Source: RHKX01 sp046330415
GTDB taxonomy: Bacteria; Actinomycetota; Thermoleophilia; Solirubrobacterales; 70-9
Length of the DNA: 64,000 nucleotides
Assembly (NCBI GenBank): GCA_046330415.1
Contig: JAXLSW010000018.1
Coordinates: 67,223 to 131,222, forward strand
Direction: 5' to 3'
Part shown: one piece after another, positions 52,955 through 62,647 of the stretch
Numbering within the stretch: position 1 is the first letter of the stretch
Layout: each line of letters opens with the position of its first letter
Program-made: the position numbers and the translations under genes
Notes under the pieces: generated by a model
What the model was told of the DNA's origin: nothing
Database searches by the model: none
What the model saw: only the letters and a program-made list of their open reading frames with translations

Positions 52955-55519
52955 TCACGGCCTCCGGGCGACAGCCGTCCTACTCCACTGCAGGGCCTCC
53001 ATCACCTCGATCTTCGAGGCGCGGCGCGCAGGCCAGACGCCGGCGAGGATCCCCGCCAGGCCGGCGAGCACGAGCACGAACGATGATCCCGACGACCGGG
53101 ATGCCGAGCACCAGGCCCTCGTCGGAGAGCGCTTCGACGGCCGCGACCGCGACCGCGTGCCGATCACCAGCGCCGATGATCGCGCCGATCATCGCCGTGA
53201 TCAGCGACTCGTAACGGACCTCCTGCGGATCTGGGAACAGGAGGCACCGATCGCCCGCAGCATTCCGATCTCGGGTGCGTTCGTAGATCGTCAGCACGAG
53301 CGTGTTGACGACGCCGAAGAGGCTGATGATCACCGACGGAGCGAGCAGCACGTAGATCACCGCGAGGCTGGTTGATCGAATCGGACTGGCTGTCCTTGAG
53401 CTCCTGCTGGCTCTGCGCCTGCGCCTGCGGGAGCCGCTTCTCGACGAGCGCGGCCGCTGCCTCGGTCTCGCCGACGTCGGCGTCGGGCTCGAAGCCGACC
53501 AGGTCGAAGTCGACGTTGGAGTCGAACTGCGTCCCGCACCGTGTCGATCGGAAGGGCGAGCGTGGGGAACGAGGAGCTGGACCTCGTCGCGGACCATGCC
53601 CGCCACCTCGACCGTCACCTTGTTCCCGCTCTGGGCGGTGATCTCGACGTCATCGCCAGGCCGCGATCCGTTGTCGGCGGCCCTGCTCCTCCGCGATCGC
53701 CTGATCGGGGCGGAGGTTCTCGAAGGTGGCGTCGTCGCCGTCGGTCAATCGAGGTTGGCGACCGACGTCAGGTTGCTGTCGAGGCCGGTGATGATCACCG
53801 TCACCTCGACCAGGGCACCAGCGCCGCCGATCGGCGAGACGGTCTCGACCCCGGGCACCTCGGCGACCGCCTTCCCGACCGACGGTGAAGGGGGAGAAAC
53901 GTCGGTGTTGGTGATCGCCATGTCGCCGACCAGGTCTGATCGAGCGCGTCGGCGACGGACTTGTTGGCGGACTTGGCGAAGATCGCCGCGAAGACGACGA
54001 GCGCGACGCCGATCATCAACGCCGCCGAGGTGACCGCGGTGCGGCTCGGGTTGCGGAGGTGTTCTCGCGGGCGAGGCGCCCGGTCACTCCCGGAGCGCCT
54101 CGATCGGGCGGCCGACGAGCGAGGCGAGGGCGAGACGATGGAACCGGCCAGCATCGCGGCCGACGAAAGCAGGATCAGCCCGGAGCCGAGATCGGCGCCG
54201 GGCGCCGCCGAACGACGCCGTCGAACAGCCCGTAGCCGATGGCGAGATCCACGACGAGGACGAGGCCACGGGCGATCCGGCGCGGCGACGCGTCGTCCGC
54301 TCATCGACGGTGGCGGTGTCGCGCAGCGCCTCCAGCAAGGGTCACGCGCGTCGCGCGGATCGCGGGGACAACGGCGGAGAGGAGCGTCGCGACCACGCCG
54401 ACGATCAGCGGCGCGACGATCGCCGCGGTCAGGACCACGACACCCGACTGCAGGAGCTCGAAAACCGATCATGAAGGCTACGGTGACCAGTTGCACGAGC
54501 CGAAGCCGAGCCCGATCCCGAAGGGCGAGGCGGCCACGCCGAGCAGGAGCGCCTCGACGATCACGCTCGCGAGCACCTGACGGGAGGAGGCGCCCAGGTC
54601 CGCGGCATCCCGAACTCGCTGGTCCGCTGCGCGACCGTGATCGAGAAGGTGTTGAAGATCCAGAAAGGCGCCGACAAAGACCGAGATCCCGGCGAAGACC
54701 AGCAACGCCGTCGTCAAGAACCCCGAAGCCGTCCTTGATATCGGAGGACTGCTCGGCGGCGGCCTCCGCCCCGGTCTTCGCCTCGAACTTGGCGGGAAGC
54801 GCGTCGTTGATCCTGTCGCGGAGATCCTCGAACTGACGCCGTCGGCCGCCTCGACGTCGACACAGTCGTACAGCCCTCCATGTCGGCGATGCGCTGCACC
54901 TCGGGCGTCGTGAAGACGGCGAGGCTGGCGCCACCGAGGAGCACGCCGCTGCCGAACCGCCCGATGCCCGACAACGTGTACTCCTTGACGCCCTCACGGC
55001 CGCTGATCGAGATCGTCTGGCCGACCTCGTAGTCCTCCTCCTCGGAGGTGACGGAGTCGATCGCACGACCTCGTCGTCGCTCGTCGGCGCCGCCCCCTCG
55101 ATCCAGGTGAAGGGGTTGAACGGCTCCGGCAGCACGTTGTTGGCGATCTGCGGCGGGCCGCCTCCGGCGGGGCCGATGCGCTCCCCGTTCTCGTCGAGGA
55201 TCGCGATCGAGGTGTCGTCGCCGATGTCGCCGGCGGCCTTGGCGACCCCGTCGACTCCCTCGATCTTCTTCACCAGCGAGGCGGGTACGTTGACGCCGGA
55301 GCCGGGTGTGTCGATGCCGCTGTCGAATGCCAGCTTCGGCTGGACGGTGACGTCGATGCCCTCGTTGGCGGTGGCGAAGATGTCGTCGAAGGCGGTGTCG
55401 AGCGACCCCTTCAGCATGAAGGTGCCGGCGACCATCGCGACGCCGAGCAGGATCGCGAAGGCGGTCAGCGCCGAGCGGAGCTTGCGGGCCCCGAGCCCCC
55501 GCAGCGCTAGCGCGAGCAC
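52955..55519 (-). pseudogene. FtsX/MacB-type ABC transporter permease broken by several frameshifts
   Basis: The start is intact (LALALRGLGARKLRSALTAF) as is the end (ARRASKIEVMEALQW). Between them family sequence jumps frames repeatedly. The first shift is near 55063 after SDDEVV, a second near 54850, further ones near 54715 and 54650, and more follow to 53000. Recognisable pieces include GASSRQVLASVIVEALLLGV and VIYVLLAPSVIISLFGVVNTLVL. The span of 855 codons equals a full-length permease, with no large deletion or internal start. This is either recent decay or, more likely, poor base calling. Confidence 0.75.
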
Positions 55520-55526
55520 AGGATCA

Positions 55527-56270
55527 TCAGACGTCGCGCATCAGGTCGATCACCTGCTCCTCGCCGGAGATCCTCTCGTCGGCGGCGATCTGACCGTCGG
55601 CGAGGACGACCACGCGATCGGCGTAGGAGGCGACCTTCGGGTCGTGGGTGACGACGATGACGGTCTGGTCGAGCTCGGAGACCGAGTTGCGCAGGAGCTC
55701 GAGCACGCCGGTGCTGGACGTCGAGTCGAGGTTTCCGGTCGGCTCGTCGGCGAAGATCACGGCGGGGCGCGAGATCAGGGCGCGGGCGACGGCGACGCGC
55801 TGCTGCTGGCCGCCGGAGAGCTCGGACGGACGGTGCTCGGCGCGGTCGGTGAGCCCGACGGTCTCGAGCAGGCGGTCGCGCCACTCCTCGTCGACCGGTT
55901 CACCGGCGATCTTCAGCGGCAGCTCGACGTTCTCGACCGCCGTCAGGACCGGGACCAAGTTGAAGAACTGGAAGATGAAGCCGAGCTTGTGGCGGCGGAG
56001 CTCGGTCAGACCCTTGTCGTCGAGCGAGGTCACCTCCACCCCGTCGATCCAGGCCTGACCGCCGGTCGGCTTGTCGAGCCCGGCGAGCAGATGCATCAGC
56101 GTCGACTTGCCCGAGCCGGAGGGACCGACGATCGCGGTCAGCTCGCCCGAGGGGAAGTCGATCGTCACGCCGCGCAGCGCGTCGACCGCGGCCTCTCCCT
56201 CACCGAAGCGACGGCTCAGGTCCTTGCAGGCGACGATGGTCCGAGTTGGTGCGGGAGCGGTAGCTTCGAT
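55527..56270 (-). CDS. ABC transporter ATPase of the LolD/MacB type
   Basis: About 247 residues. Walker A GPSGSGKST, Q-loop FIFQFFNLVPVLTA, signature LSGGQQQRVAVARA and Walker B VIFADEPTGNLDS. It partners the permease just downstream (7-base gap). No ATG, GTG or TTG is found in frame at the expected N-terminus (IVACKDLSRRFGEGE); the coordinate given uses an ATC, so the start is unresolved and may reflect another lost base. Confidence 0.85.
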   Translation of the reverse strand: MEATAPAPTRTIVACKDLSRRFGEGEAAVDALRGVTIDFPSGELTAIVGPSGSGKSTLMHLLAGLDKPTGGQAWIDGVEVTSLDDKGLTELRRHKLGFIFQFFNLVPVLTAVENVELPLKIAGEPVDEEWRDRLLETVGLTDRAEHRPSELSGGQQQRVAVARALISRPAVIFADEPTGNLDSTSSTGVLELLRNSVSELDQTVIVVTHDPKVASYADRVVVLADGQIAADERISGEEQVIDLMRDV

Positions 56271-56369
56271 GTGGGCGAGGGTAGAGCCTCGCCGACGGTT
56301 CCCGTCGAGCGGCGAGCCGAATCGAGCCGGATGATCAACCGGAGCAACTGGAGCAACCTGGAGGTAGTG

Positions 56370-56681
56370 ATGGACGGCAACGGCAAGCTGGCCGAGATCG
56401 GCGACAAGCTCGCGAGCGTGAACTTCCTCGGCTTTGAGGTGCGCAGCGGACAGGCGCGAGGGCCCGCCCTGCTCGGGCCGACCGCGGCGGCGCCGGTGGC
56501 GATCGCGGCGCTGGCGATGGGCGCGGGCGCGATCGGGGCGCTGGCGATCGGCAGGCTCAAGGTCGGCCGCGGCGAGATCGGCAAGCTCCGCATCGAGGAG
56601 CTCGAGGTCGGCCGTCTCACGGTCGAGGAGCTCGACGTCAAGCGCCGCAACGACCCGATCGGCGAAGCTTCGGAGGCGTGA
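56370..56681 (+). CDS. Small protein with five-residue beta-helix-like repeats
   Basis: 103 residues from ATG at 56370, after GGAGG. From about residue 45 it shows a five-residue rhythm: AIGAL, AIGRL, KVGRG, EIGKL, RIEEL, EVGRL, TVEEL. An I or V recurs at position two and usually L at position five, like pentapeptide-repeat right-handed helices but with a different consensus. No known family. It is divergent from the ABC ATPase and 40 bases before a phosphoesterase gene. Confidence 0.6.
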   Translation: MDGNGKLAEIGDKLASVNFLGFEVRSGQARGPALLGPTAAAPVAIAALAMGAGAIGALAIGRLKVGRGEIGKLRIEELEVGRLTVEELDVKRRNDPIGEASEA

Positions 56682-56721
56682 GGACCCTGCGCCGGCCCAC
56701 GTTCTGGGAGGCTGCAGGCGG

Positions 56722-57317
56722 ATGAGGATCCTCGCTTTCAGCGATCTGCACCGGAACCTCGACGCGGCTGCGTCGCTGGTCGAGCGCAGCCCCGAGTTCG
56801 ACGTGGTGATCGCCGCGGGCGACTTCGCCAACCAGCACAACGGCTTGGAGGAGTCGATCGACGCGCTGACGGGAATCGCGACGCCGACCGTCCTCGTCCC
56901 GGGCAACAACGAGACCGAGGACGCGCTGCGGGCCGCCTGCGAGGGCTGGGAGGCGGCGACCGTGCTCCACGGCGAGTCGGCGGAGATCGCAGGGACCACG
57001 TTCTTCGGGCTCGGCGCCGGGATCCCGACGACCCCGTGGGACTGGAGCTTCGACCTCAGCGAGGATGAGGCCTCCGGGCGGCTCGCCGACTGTCCGGACG
57101 GCGCCGTGCTCGTGGTGCACTCTCCGCCACGGGGCCACTGCGACCAGAGCTCGGCGGAGACCATCTCGGGAGCGCCGCGATTCTCGCCGCGATCAGGGCC
57201 AAGCAGCCGCCTTTGGCCGTCTGCGGCCACATCCACGAGGCCTGGGGGCAGCGCTCCCAGGTCGGTCCCACCGAGATCGCGAACCTCGGCCCCAAGGGCG
57301 CCGAGCTGGAGGTGTAG
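56722..57317 (+). CDS. Metallophosphoesterase, one-base frameshift
   Basis: Starts MRILAFSDLHRNLDAA. Motifs are FSDLH, AAGDFAN, PGNNE and VVHSPP of calcineurin-like phosphoesterases, then in a second frame CGHIHEAWG. The switch is near 57165, just after GHCDQSSA. The length, 596, is one short of a multiple of three. When repaired it has about 198 residues. It ends 4 bases before ppk2. Confidence 0.8.
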
Positions 57318-57321
57318 TCGC

Positions 57322-58125
57322 ATGTCGAAGCCGACCCCGAAGCTTCCCCGCAAGGTCTACGAGAAGGAGCTGCTGCGCCTGCAGACCGAGCTCGTCGAGA
57401 TGGTCGAGTGGGTCAACCGCACGGGCGCCCGCATCGCGATCGTCTTCGAGGGGCGCGACGCAGCCGGCAAGGGCGGCGTGATCAAGCGCATCACCGAGTA
57501 CGTGCCGCCTCGTGTGGTCCGCACGGTGGCACTGCCGAAGCCGACCGAGCGCGAGGCCACGCAGTGGTACTTCCAGCGCTACATCGCCCACCTCCCCGCG
57601 GCCGGGGAGGTCGTCCTCTTCGATCGCTCCTGGTACAACCGCGGCGGCGTCGAGAAGGTGCTCGGCTTCTGCACCGCCGAGGAGCATCAGCGCTTCCTCC
57701 ACCAGTGTCCGGAGTTCGAGCGGATGCTGATCGAGGACGGGATCATCCTCATCAAGTACTGGTTCTCGGTCAGCGAGGACGAGCAGGAGCGCCGCTTCAC
57801 AGCCCGCATCGACGATCCGCTCAAGCGGTGGAAGCTCTCGACGACCGACCTCGAGTCACGGACGCGCTGGGTCGACTACTCGCGCGCCAAGGACGAGATG
57901 TTCGTCCACACCGACATCCCCGAGTGCCGCTGGAACGTCGTCGACTCGACGATCAAGCGCAACGCGCGGGTCAACTGCATCGCTCACCTGCTCTCGCAGG
58001 TCCCCTACGAGACCGAGAAGCGCAAGCGGATCAAGATGCCGAAGAAGCAGAGCGACCAGGGCTACAGGCGCCCGCCCGAGGAGCTGCAGCAGTTCGTGCC
58101 GGATTGGGCCGCGAAGCTGGTCTGA
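57322..58125 (+). CDS. ppk2: Polyphosphate kinase 2
   Basis: 267 residues. Walker A IVFEGRDAAGKGGVIKRI, the lid region with VALPKPTEREATQWYFQRYI, and Walker B VLFDRSWYNRGGVEKVLGF identify a one-domain PPK2. It transfers phosphate between polyphosphate and nucleoside diphosphates. It complements ppk1, ppx and the CHAD/CYTH genes 20 kb away. A 416-base gap follows. Confidence 0.92.
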   Translation: MSKPTPKLPRKVYEKELLRLQTELVEMVEWVNRTGARIAIVFEGRDAAGKGGVIKRITEYVPPRVVRTVALPKPTEREATQWYFQRYIAHLPAAGEVVLFDRSWYNRGGVEKVLGFCTAEEHQRFLHQCPEFERMLIEDGIILIKYWFSVSEDEQERRFTARIDDPLKRWKLSTTDLESRTRWVDYSRAKDEMFVHTDIPECRWNVVDSTIKRNARVNCIAHLLSQVPYETEKRKRIKMPKKQSDQGYRRPPEELQQFVPDWAAKLV

Positions 58126-58221
58126 GGCGAGGGCGGCCGGGCGCGCCCATCGGCGGGGCTACCGCCCATCGCCACGGCGACGACCCGTGCGCCGGCGCCA
58201 TCGTCGGCGCCACAACCTCGT

Positions 58222-58267
58222 CGAACGTACGGAGCTGGACCCCATAGCGCCCAACGACGTACGTTCG
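58222..58267. repeat. Inverted repeat in the gap after ppk2
   Basis: CGAACGTACG (58222-58231) and CGTACGTTCG (58258-58267) pair perfectly. A second pair, TGTCACC (58340-58346) and GGTGACA (58374-58380), follows. The gap 58126-58541 lies between convergent genes and I see no gene in it. Both pairs may be terminator parts; there is no T-tract. Confidence 0.5.
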
Positions 58268-58541
58268 GCGGCGTCGGGGAGCCGTCGAGTCCGCGTGCCT
58301 CGGCGCCGGCGTGGCTCAAGGCGCCGTGTCCCGCCGACGTGTCACCCGGAAACGGACTTCTTCCCCGCTTCTCGGTGACAGGTCCCGTGGCGGTCGGCCC
58401 GGCGCCCCGCTGCAACCTCGGGAGGCCGGCAACGACGCGTCGCTCCGCGATGGACACCTCTCCCCCTCCGGTGACTCGCAGCCGAGAGGGCGCTATGGCA
58501 CCGAAGGGTGCGAAGGCACTCGGCCCGCCGCAGTTCTCGCG

Positions 58542-58895
58542 TCAGCCGGCCTCGGGCTCCCAGAGCTCGATCGGGTTGCCCTCGGGATCGTGGATGCGGG
58601 CGAACCGACCGACGCCCGGCGTGTCCCAGTCGGGGTTCGTCGTCACCTCGACCCCGGCCGCGCGGAGCCTCTCCAGCAGGGAGTCGAGATCGCTGACGCG
58701 GAGGTTCAGCATCCACTCGCGGTCCGCGCCGAAGTAGTCGCTGTCGCGGGGGAAGGGCGCGAAGACCGTCGGCCCCGCCTCGGTGGCCCACTGCCCGTGC
58801 TCGCCGCCGACTCCGAGGTGCTCCGCGTACCAGGCGCCCAGCGCGTCCGGGTCCATCGCCCGGAAGAAGAAGCCGCCGATCCCGTTGACGCTCAC
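58542..58895 (-). CDS. VOC-family (glyoxalase fold) protein
   Basis: 117 residues from GTG at 58895. VNGIGGFFFRAMDPDALGAWYAEHLGV and IHDPEGNPIELWEPEAG are the two beta-alpha-beta-beta-beta modules of the VOC superfamily. Function may be a lyase, dioxygenase or binding protein. TATGCT lies 6 bases before the start codon. Confidence 0.82.
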   Translation of the reverse strand: MSVNGIGGFFFRAMDPDALGAWYAEHLGVGGEHGQWATEAGPTVFAPFPRDSDYFGADREWMLNLRVSDLDSLLERLRAAGVEVTTNPDWDTPGVGRFARIHDPEGNPIELWEPEAG

Positions 58896-58956
58896 CAGCC
58901 GAGCATAAGGCGACCGACCCCACTTTCAGGGATCTCGAGCGGCGGCGGATCCCGAC

Positions 58957-58962
58957 TAGGCT
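58957..58962 (+). promoter_or_regulatory. Putative -10 box of the acyl-CoA dehydrogenase gene
   Basis: TAGGCT, 6 bases, then ATG, identical in layout to 27333. Confidence 0.4.
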
Positions 58963-58968
58963 CCCCGC

Positions 58969-60759
58969 ATGGAGATCGCATCCCAGCCCACGCCCGAGTC
59001 CGCCGACGATCCATTCGCCGCCGGCGCTCCCGGCGACGGGCTGATCCTCGACCCCAACTCGCCCGGCTTCGAGCATCTCGCCGACGCCGACCGCGAGGCG
59101 ATCGAGGCGACGATCAAGTTCTTCGAGGAGCGCGGGAAGGTTGCGCTCACCGAGGACGCGGCCGCACACGAGTGGTACGCCGACTACCTCGACTTCCAGG
59201 CGCGCGAGCGGATCTTCAGCCGGTTCCTCACGCCGGTCCGCGACGGCGAGGGCGACCCGGAGCGGCGCTGGGACACGCAGCGGATCTGTGCCTTCAACGA
59301 GGTCTCCGCCTTCTACGGGCTGGCCTACTGGTACACGTGGCAGGTCACGATCCTCGGGCTCGGGCCGATCTTCCAGTCCGACAACGAGGCGGCGCGAGCG
59401 AAGGCGGCGAAGCTGCTGGAGGAGGGCGGGATCTTCGCCTTCGGCCTCTCCGAGCGCGCGCACGGCGCCGACATCTACTCGACCGACATGGTGCTCACGC
59501 CCGACCCCGAGGTCGAGGGCGGCTACCGCGCCAGCGGCGGGAAGTACTACATCGGCAACGGCAACAAGGCGGCGATGGTCTCGGTCTTCGGGCGGGTCGA
59601 GGGCATCGAGGGGCCCGATGCTTACGTGTTCTTCGCGGCCGACTCCCAGCACGCCAATTACAAGTTGATCCGCAACGTCGTCGCCTCCCAGAACTACGTC
59701 AGCCAGTTCGAACTCGAGGACTACCCGGTGGCGCCGGAGGACATCCTCCACACCGGTCCGGGCGCCTTCGACGCCGCGCTGAACACCGTGAACATCGGCA
59801 AGTTCAACCTCGGGTTCGCCTCGATCGGGATCTGCGAGCACGCGCTCCTCGAGGCGATCACCCACGCCGACAACCGGATCCTCTACGGCAACCGGGTGAC
59901 CGACTTCCCGCACGTGCGCCAGGCCTTCACCGACGCCTACGCGCGGCTGATCGCGATGAAGCTGTTCGCCAACCGCTCGATCGACTACTTCCGGACCGCG
60001 ACCCCCGAGGATCGCCGCTACCTGCTCTTCAACCCGCTCACCAAGATGAAGGTGACGACCGAGGGCGAGCGCGTGATCGACGAGATGTGGGAGGTGATGG
60101 CCGCCAAGGGGTTCGAGAAGGACACGTACTTCGCGATCGCGGCCGTCGACATCCGCGGGCTGCCGAAGCTCGAGGGAACCGTGCACGTGAACATGGCGCT
60201 GACGCTGAAGTTCATGGCCGGGTACCTGTTCGGTGCCGACGCCTCGATCGAGGCCCCGGAGCGGCAGCTCGAGCCCGGCGACGACGAGTTCCTCTTCCGG
60301 CAAGGCCCGGCACGCGGGCTGAGCAAGATCCGCTTCGGCGACTGGCGCGCGGTCTACGAGCGCCGCGCCGACGTCCCCAACGTCGCCCGCTTCGGCGAGC
60401 TCGCCGACTCGTTCAAGGACTTCCTCGCGTCGGCCGCACCGGACGAGGGGCAGCAGAAGGACCTCGACTACCTGCTGACGCTCGGGGAGCTGTTCACGCT
60501 GATCCCCTACGGGCAGCTGATCATCGAGCAGGCCGAGCTGATCGACCTCCCCGACGACACGCTCGATCAGATCTTCGACGTCCTCATCCGCGACTTCTCC
60601 GCCTACGCGACCCAGCTCCACGGCAAGGCGTCGGCGACCGAGGCCCAGTGCGAGTGGGCGCGGGGAGCGGTGACGCGACCGGTCACCGGCGACGAGCGCA
60701 CCGAGGCCGTGTGGCGGAAGGTCCGCGCGCTGGCGGGCCAGTACGAGATGCGCCCGTAG
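58969..60759 (+). CDS. Acyl-CoA dehydrogenase family flavoprotein
   Basis: 596 residues, longer than the ~380 of classical members. GIFAFGLSERAHGADIYSTDM is the flavin/substrate loop, followed by SGGKYYIGNGNKAAMVSVFGR. LNTVNIGKFNLGFASIGICEHAL corresponds to the central helix. About 200 extra C-terminal residues are helical. It probably dehydrogenates an acyl-CoA with FAD; chain length is unknown. Confidence 0.83.
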   Translation: MEIASQPTPESADDPFAAGAPGDGLILDPNSPGFEHLADADREAIEATIKFFEERGKVALTEDAAAHEWYADYLDFQARERIFSRFLTPVRDGEGDPERRWDTQRICAFNEVSAFYGLAYWYTWQVTILGLGPIFQSDNEAARAKAAKLLEEGGIFAFGLSERAHGADIYSTDMVLTPDPEVEGGYRASGGKYYIGNGNKAAMVSVFGRVEGIEGPDAYVFFAADSQHANYKLIRNVVASQNYVSQFELEDYPVAPEDILHTGPGAFDAALNTVNIGKFNLGFASIGICEHALLEAITHADNRILYGNRVTDFPHVRQAFTDAYARLIAMKLFANRSIDYFRTATPEDRRYLLFNPLTKMKVTTEGERVIDEMWEVMAAKGFEKDTYFAIAAVDIRGLPKLEGTVHVNMALTLKFMAGYLFGADASIEAPERQLEPGDDEFLFRQGPARGLSKIRFGDWRAVYERRADVPNVARFGELADSFKDFLASAAPDEGQQKDLDYLLTLGELFTLIPYGQLIIEQAELIDLPDDTLDQIFDVLIRDFSAYATQLHGKASATEAQCEWARGAVTRPVTGDERTEAVWRKVRALAGQYEMRP

Positions 60760-60855
60760 GCCACGGCGAGGGCAAGGCGCCTCGACATCCGCACGCCCCC
60801 CGGTTAGGTTCCGCTCCGTCTCGCCTGTCCTGAACAGATAACGAAGGGGAAGAAG

Positions 60856-61275
60856 ATGAGCAACCGCAGCTTCCGGGCTGGAGGCGCCTTCGTCGGCGTC
60901 GCGATCGTCCTCGCAGTCGTAGCGGCCACCGCGTGGGGCGGCTACGCGAAGACCGGGTCCTACAGCTCCTCCTCACCGACCGGGCGGGTCGACTTCAAGG
61001 TCAAGGGGAAGGGGTTCGAGCTCAAGAACTTCACCTTCTCGGGCACCGGCTGCACGCAGAAGGCGAAGGTGAAGACCGTGCTCTTCGTCTCCGGCCCCAG
61101 CTTCCGCTACAGCGGCAGCGCCGACATGGCCGAGCCGACCGACAACGACAACGTGATCATCGAGGGCAAGTTCACGTCGAAGAAGAAGGCGACGGGAACC
61201 GCGACGCTCAACTGCCCGAGCACCGCGACCGACGTGAAGGTCAGCTTCGCGGCCAAGCTCCAGAAGGGCAAGTAG
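60856..61275 (+). CDS. Secreted protein of unknown function
   Basis: 139 residues. Signal peptide AFVGVAIVLAVVAATAWGGYA, then a beta-rich mature domain of alternating short strands with two cysteines (SGTGCTQKA and LNCPS), likely bonded. The ATG follows GAAGGGGAAG. A TTAGGT box at 60804 is a possible -10. No family recognised. It is convergent with the serine hydrolase gene at a 3-base gap. Confidence 0.65.
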   Translation: MSNRSFRAGGAFVGVAIVLAVVAATAWGGYAKTGSYSSSSPTGRVDFKVKGKGFELKNFTFSGTGCTQKAKVKTVLFVSGPSFRYSGSADMAEPTDNDNVIIEGKFTSKKKATGTATLNCPSTATDVKVSFAAKLQKGK

Positions 61276-61278
61276 GGG

Positions 61279-62597
61279 CTACAGGTACCGCTCGTCCGCG
61301 GGGGCCTTCGGCATCTCGCTCGTGATCTTCTGCATCGTGCCGAGGAACTTGTAGACCTCGGGGTAGATGACCGGCTTGCCGTTGTTGAGGACGGCGACCG
61401 AGATCGCGCGCTCGGGGTCCGCCCAGGCGAGCATGTTGGTGAAGCCGAGGTGGCCGAAGGCGTGCTGGGTGTCGCGGCCGTAGAGGCTGATCAGCCTGGC
61501 TCCCAGCATCAGCCCGTAGGAGAAGCGCGACGGGAAGCCGAGCGAGAAGTCGAACTCAAGGTGCGAGCGCTCCTCGAGCGCGGTGCGGATCGTGTCGGCC
61601 TCGATCACGCGGACGCCGTCGAGCTCTCCCCCGCGCCGCATCACCTCGAAGAACTTCGAGAGCTCGCGCGCGTTGGTGCAGACGTTCGCGGCGGGGACGA
61701 TCCCCTGGAGGAAGCGTGGGTCATTCGTTGTCGCGACGAGGTCATCGAGTGGGTGGCCGAGCGCGCGGGCCAGCAGGGTGGAGAGCGGCGGCGCCGTCGG
61801 CGGGCCGGTGACGTAGTTGACGGCGACCGCGTCGAGGTCGTCGTCGGCGACGCCGTAGTTGGTCCAGCGGAAGCCGAGCGGGTCGAGGAACTCCTCCGTC
61901 AGCCGACCGTCCGGATGTCCTTGCCGGTGGCGGCGTGGACGACCTCGCCGAGGATGAAACCGCCCGAGACCGCGTGGTAGGCGAGGTACTTGCCGGCCCG
62001 AGCGAACGGCTTGGCGTCGGCGAGGATGCCGGCGAGGAACTCGCGGTCCTCGATGAACTCGAGGTCGAGCGCCTCCGGCGGCAGGTTGGGGACGCCGGCG
62101 CGGTGGGCGAGCACGTGACCCACGGTGATCTCGTGCTTGCCGTGCGCCTCGTAGCCGTCGATGTAGTCGGCGACCGCGTCGTCGAGGCTGAGGACGCCGC
62201 GCTCGATCAGCTTGTGGACGACGAACGCGGTGATCGCCTTCGAGGTGGAGAAGATGCAGAACGGGGTCTCGGTCGAGCACATCGTGCGCTCGTCCTCGCG
62301 ACCGTCCCCGGGCGCGTTGCCGTGGGAGTAGCCGACGGCACGGTCGAGGATCACCGCCCCGTTGCGACGGACGCACACCTGCAGCGCCGGGTGGGCCCCG
62401 GCGCGGTACCAGTCGAGCACCGTCTCCCAGATCGCCTCGACCTGATCGGAGGTGGCGCCACCGTCGGCGGCGGGAGCCTCCTCCCCGCGCGAGGTGATCT
62501 TCTCCAGGTCCCCTTTGACGTGGACCCGACGCAGCGGATCGGGCAGCCCGAGCGGGGGCCGCGGGACCGACGGAACCGATGGGATCAGCGCGGCCAT
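61279..62597 (-). CDS. Serine hydrolase (beta-lactamase/esterase family), one-base frameshift
   Basis: The first part shows FCIFSTSKAITAFVVHKLIE (SxxK) and the YxS of YHAVSGGFILGEV. The C-terminal half (LTEEFLDPLGFRW...HAFGHLGFTNMLAWADP) is in another frame. The switch is near 61910. Length 1319 is one short of a multiple of three. Class C-like enzymes of this type are usually esterases or peptidases rather than resistance enzymes. TAGGCT lies 9 bases before the ATG. Confidence 0.8.
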
Positions 62598-62647
62598 CCG
62601 GGGTCGAGCCTACGGAAGCGCCGGCCCCGAAGAGCGGCGCCGCGGTC

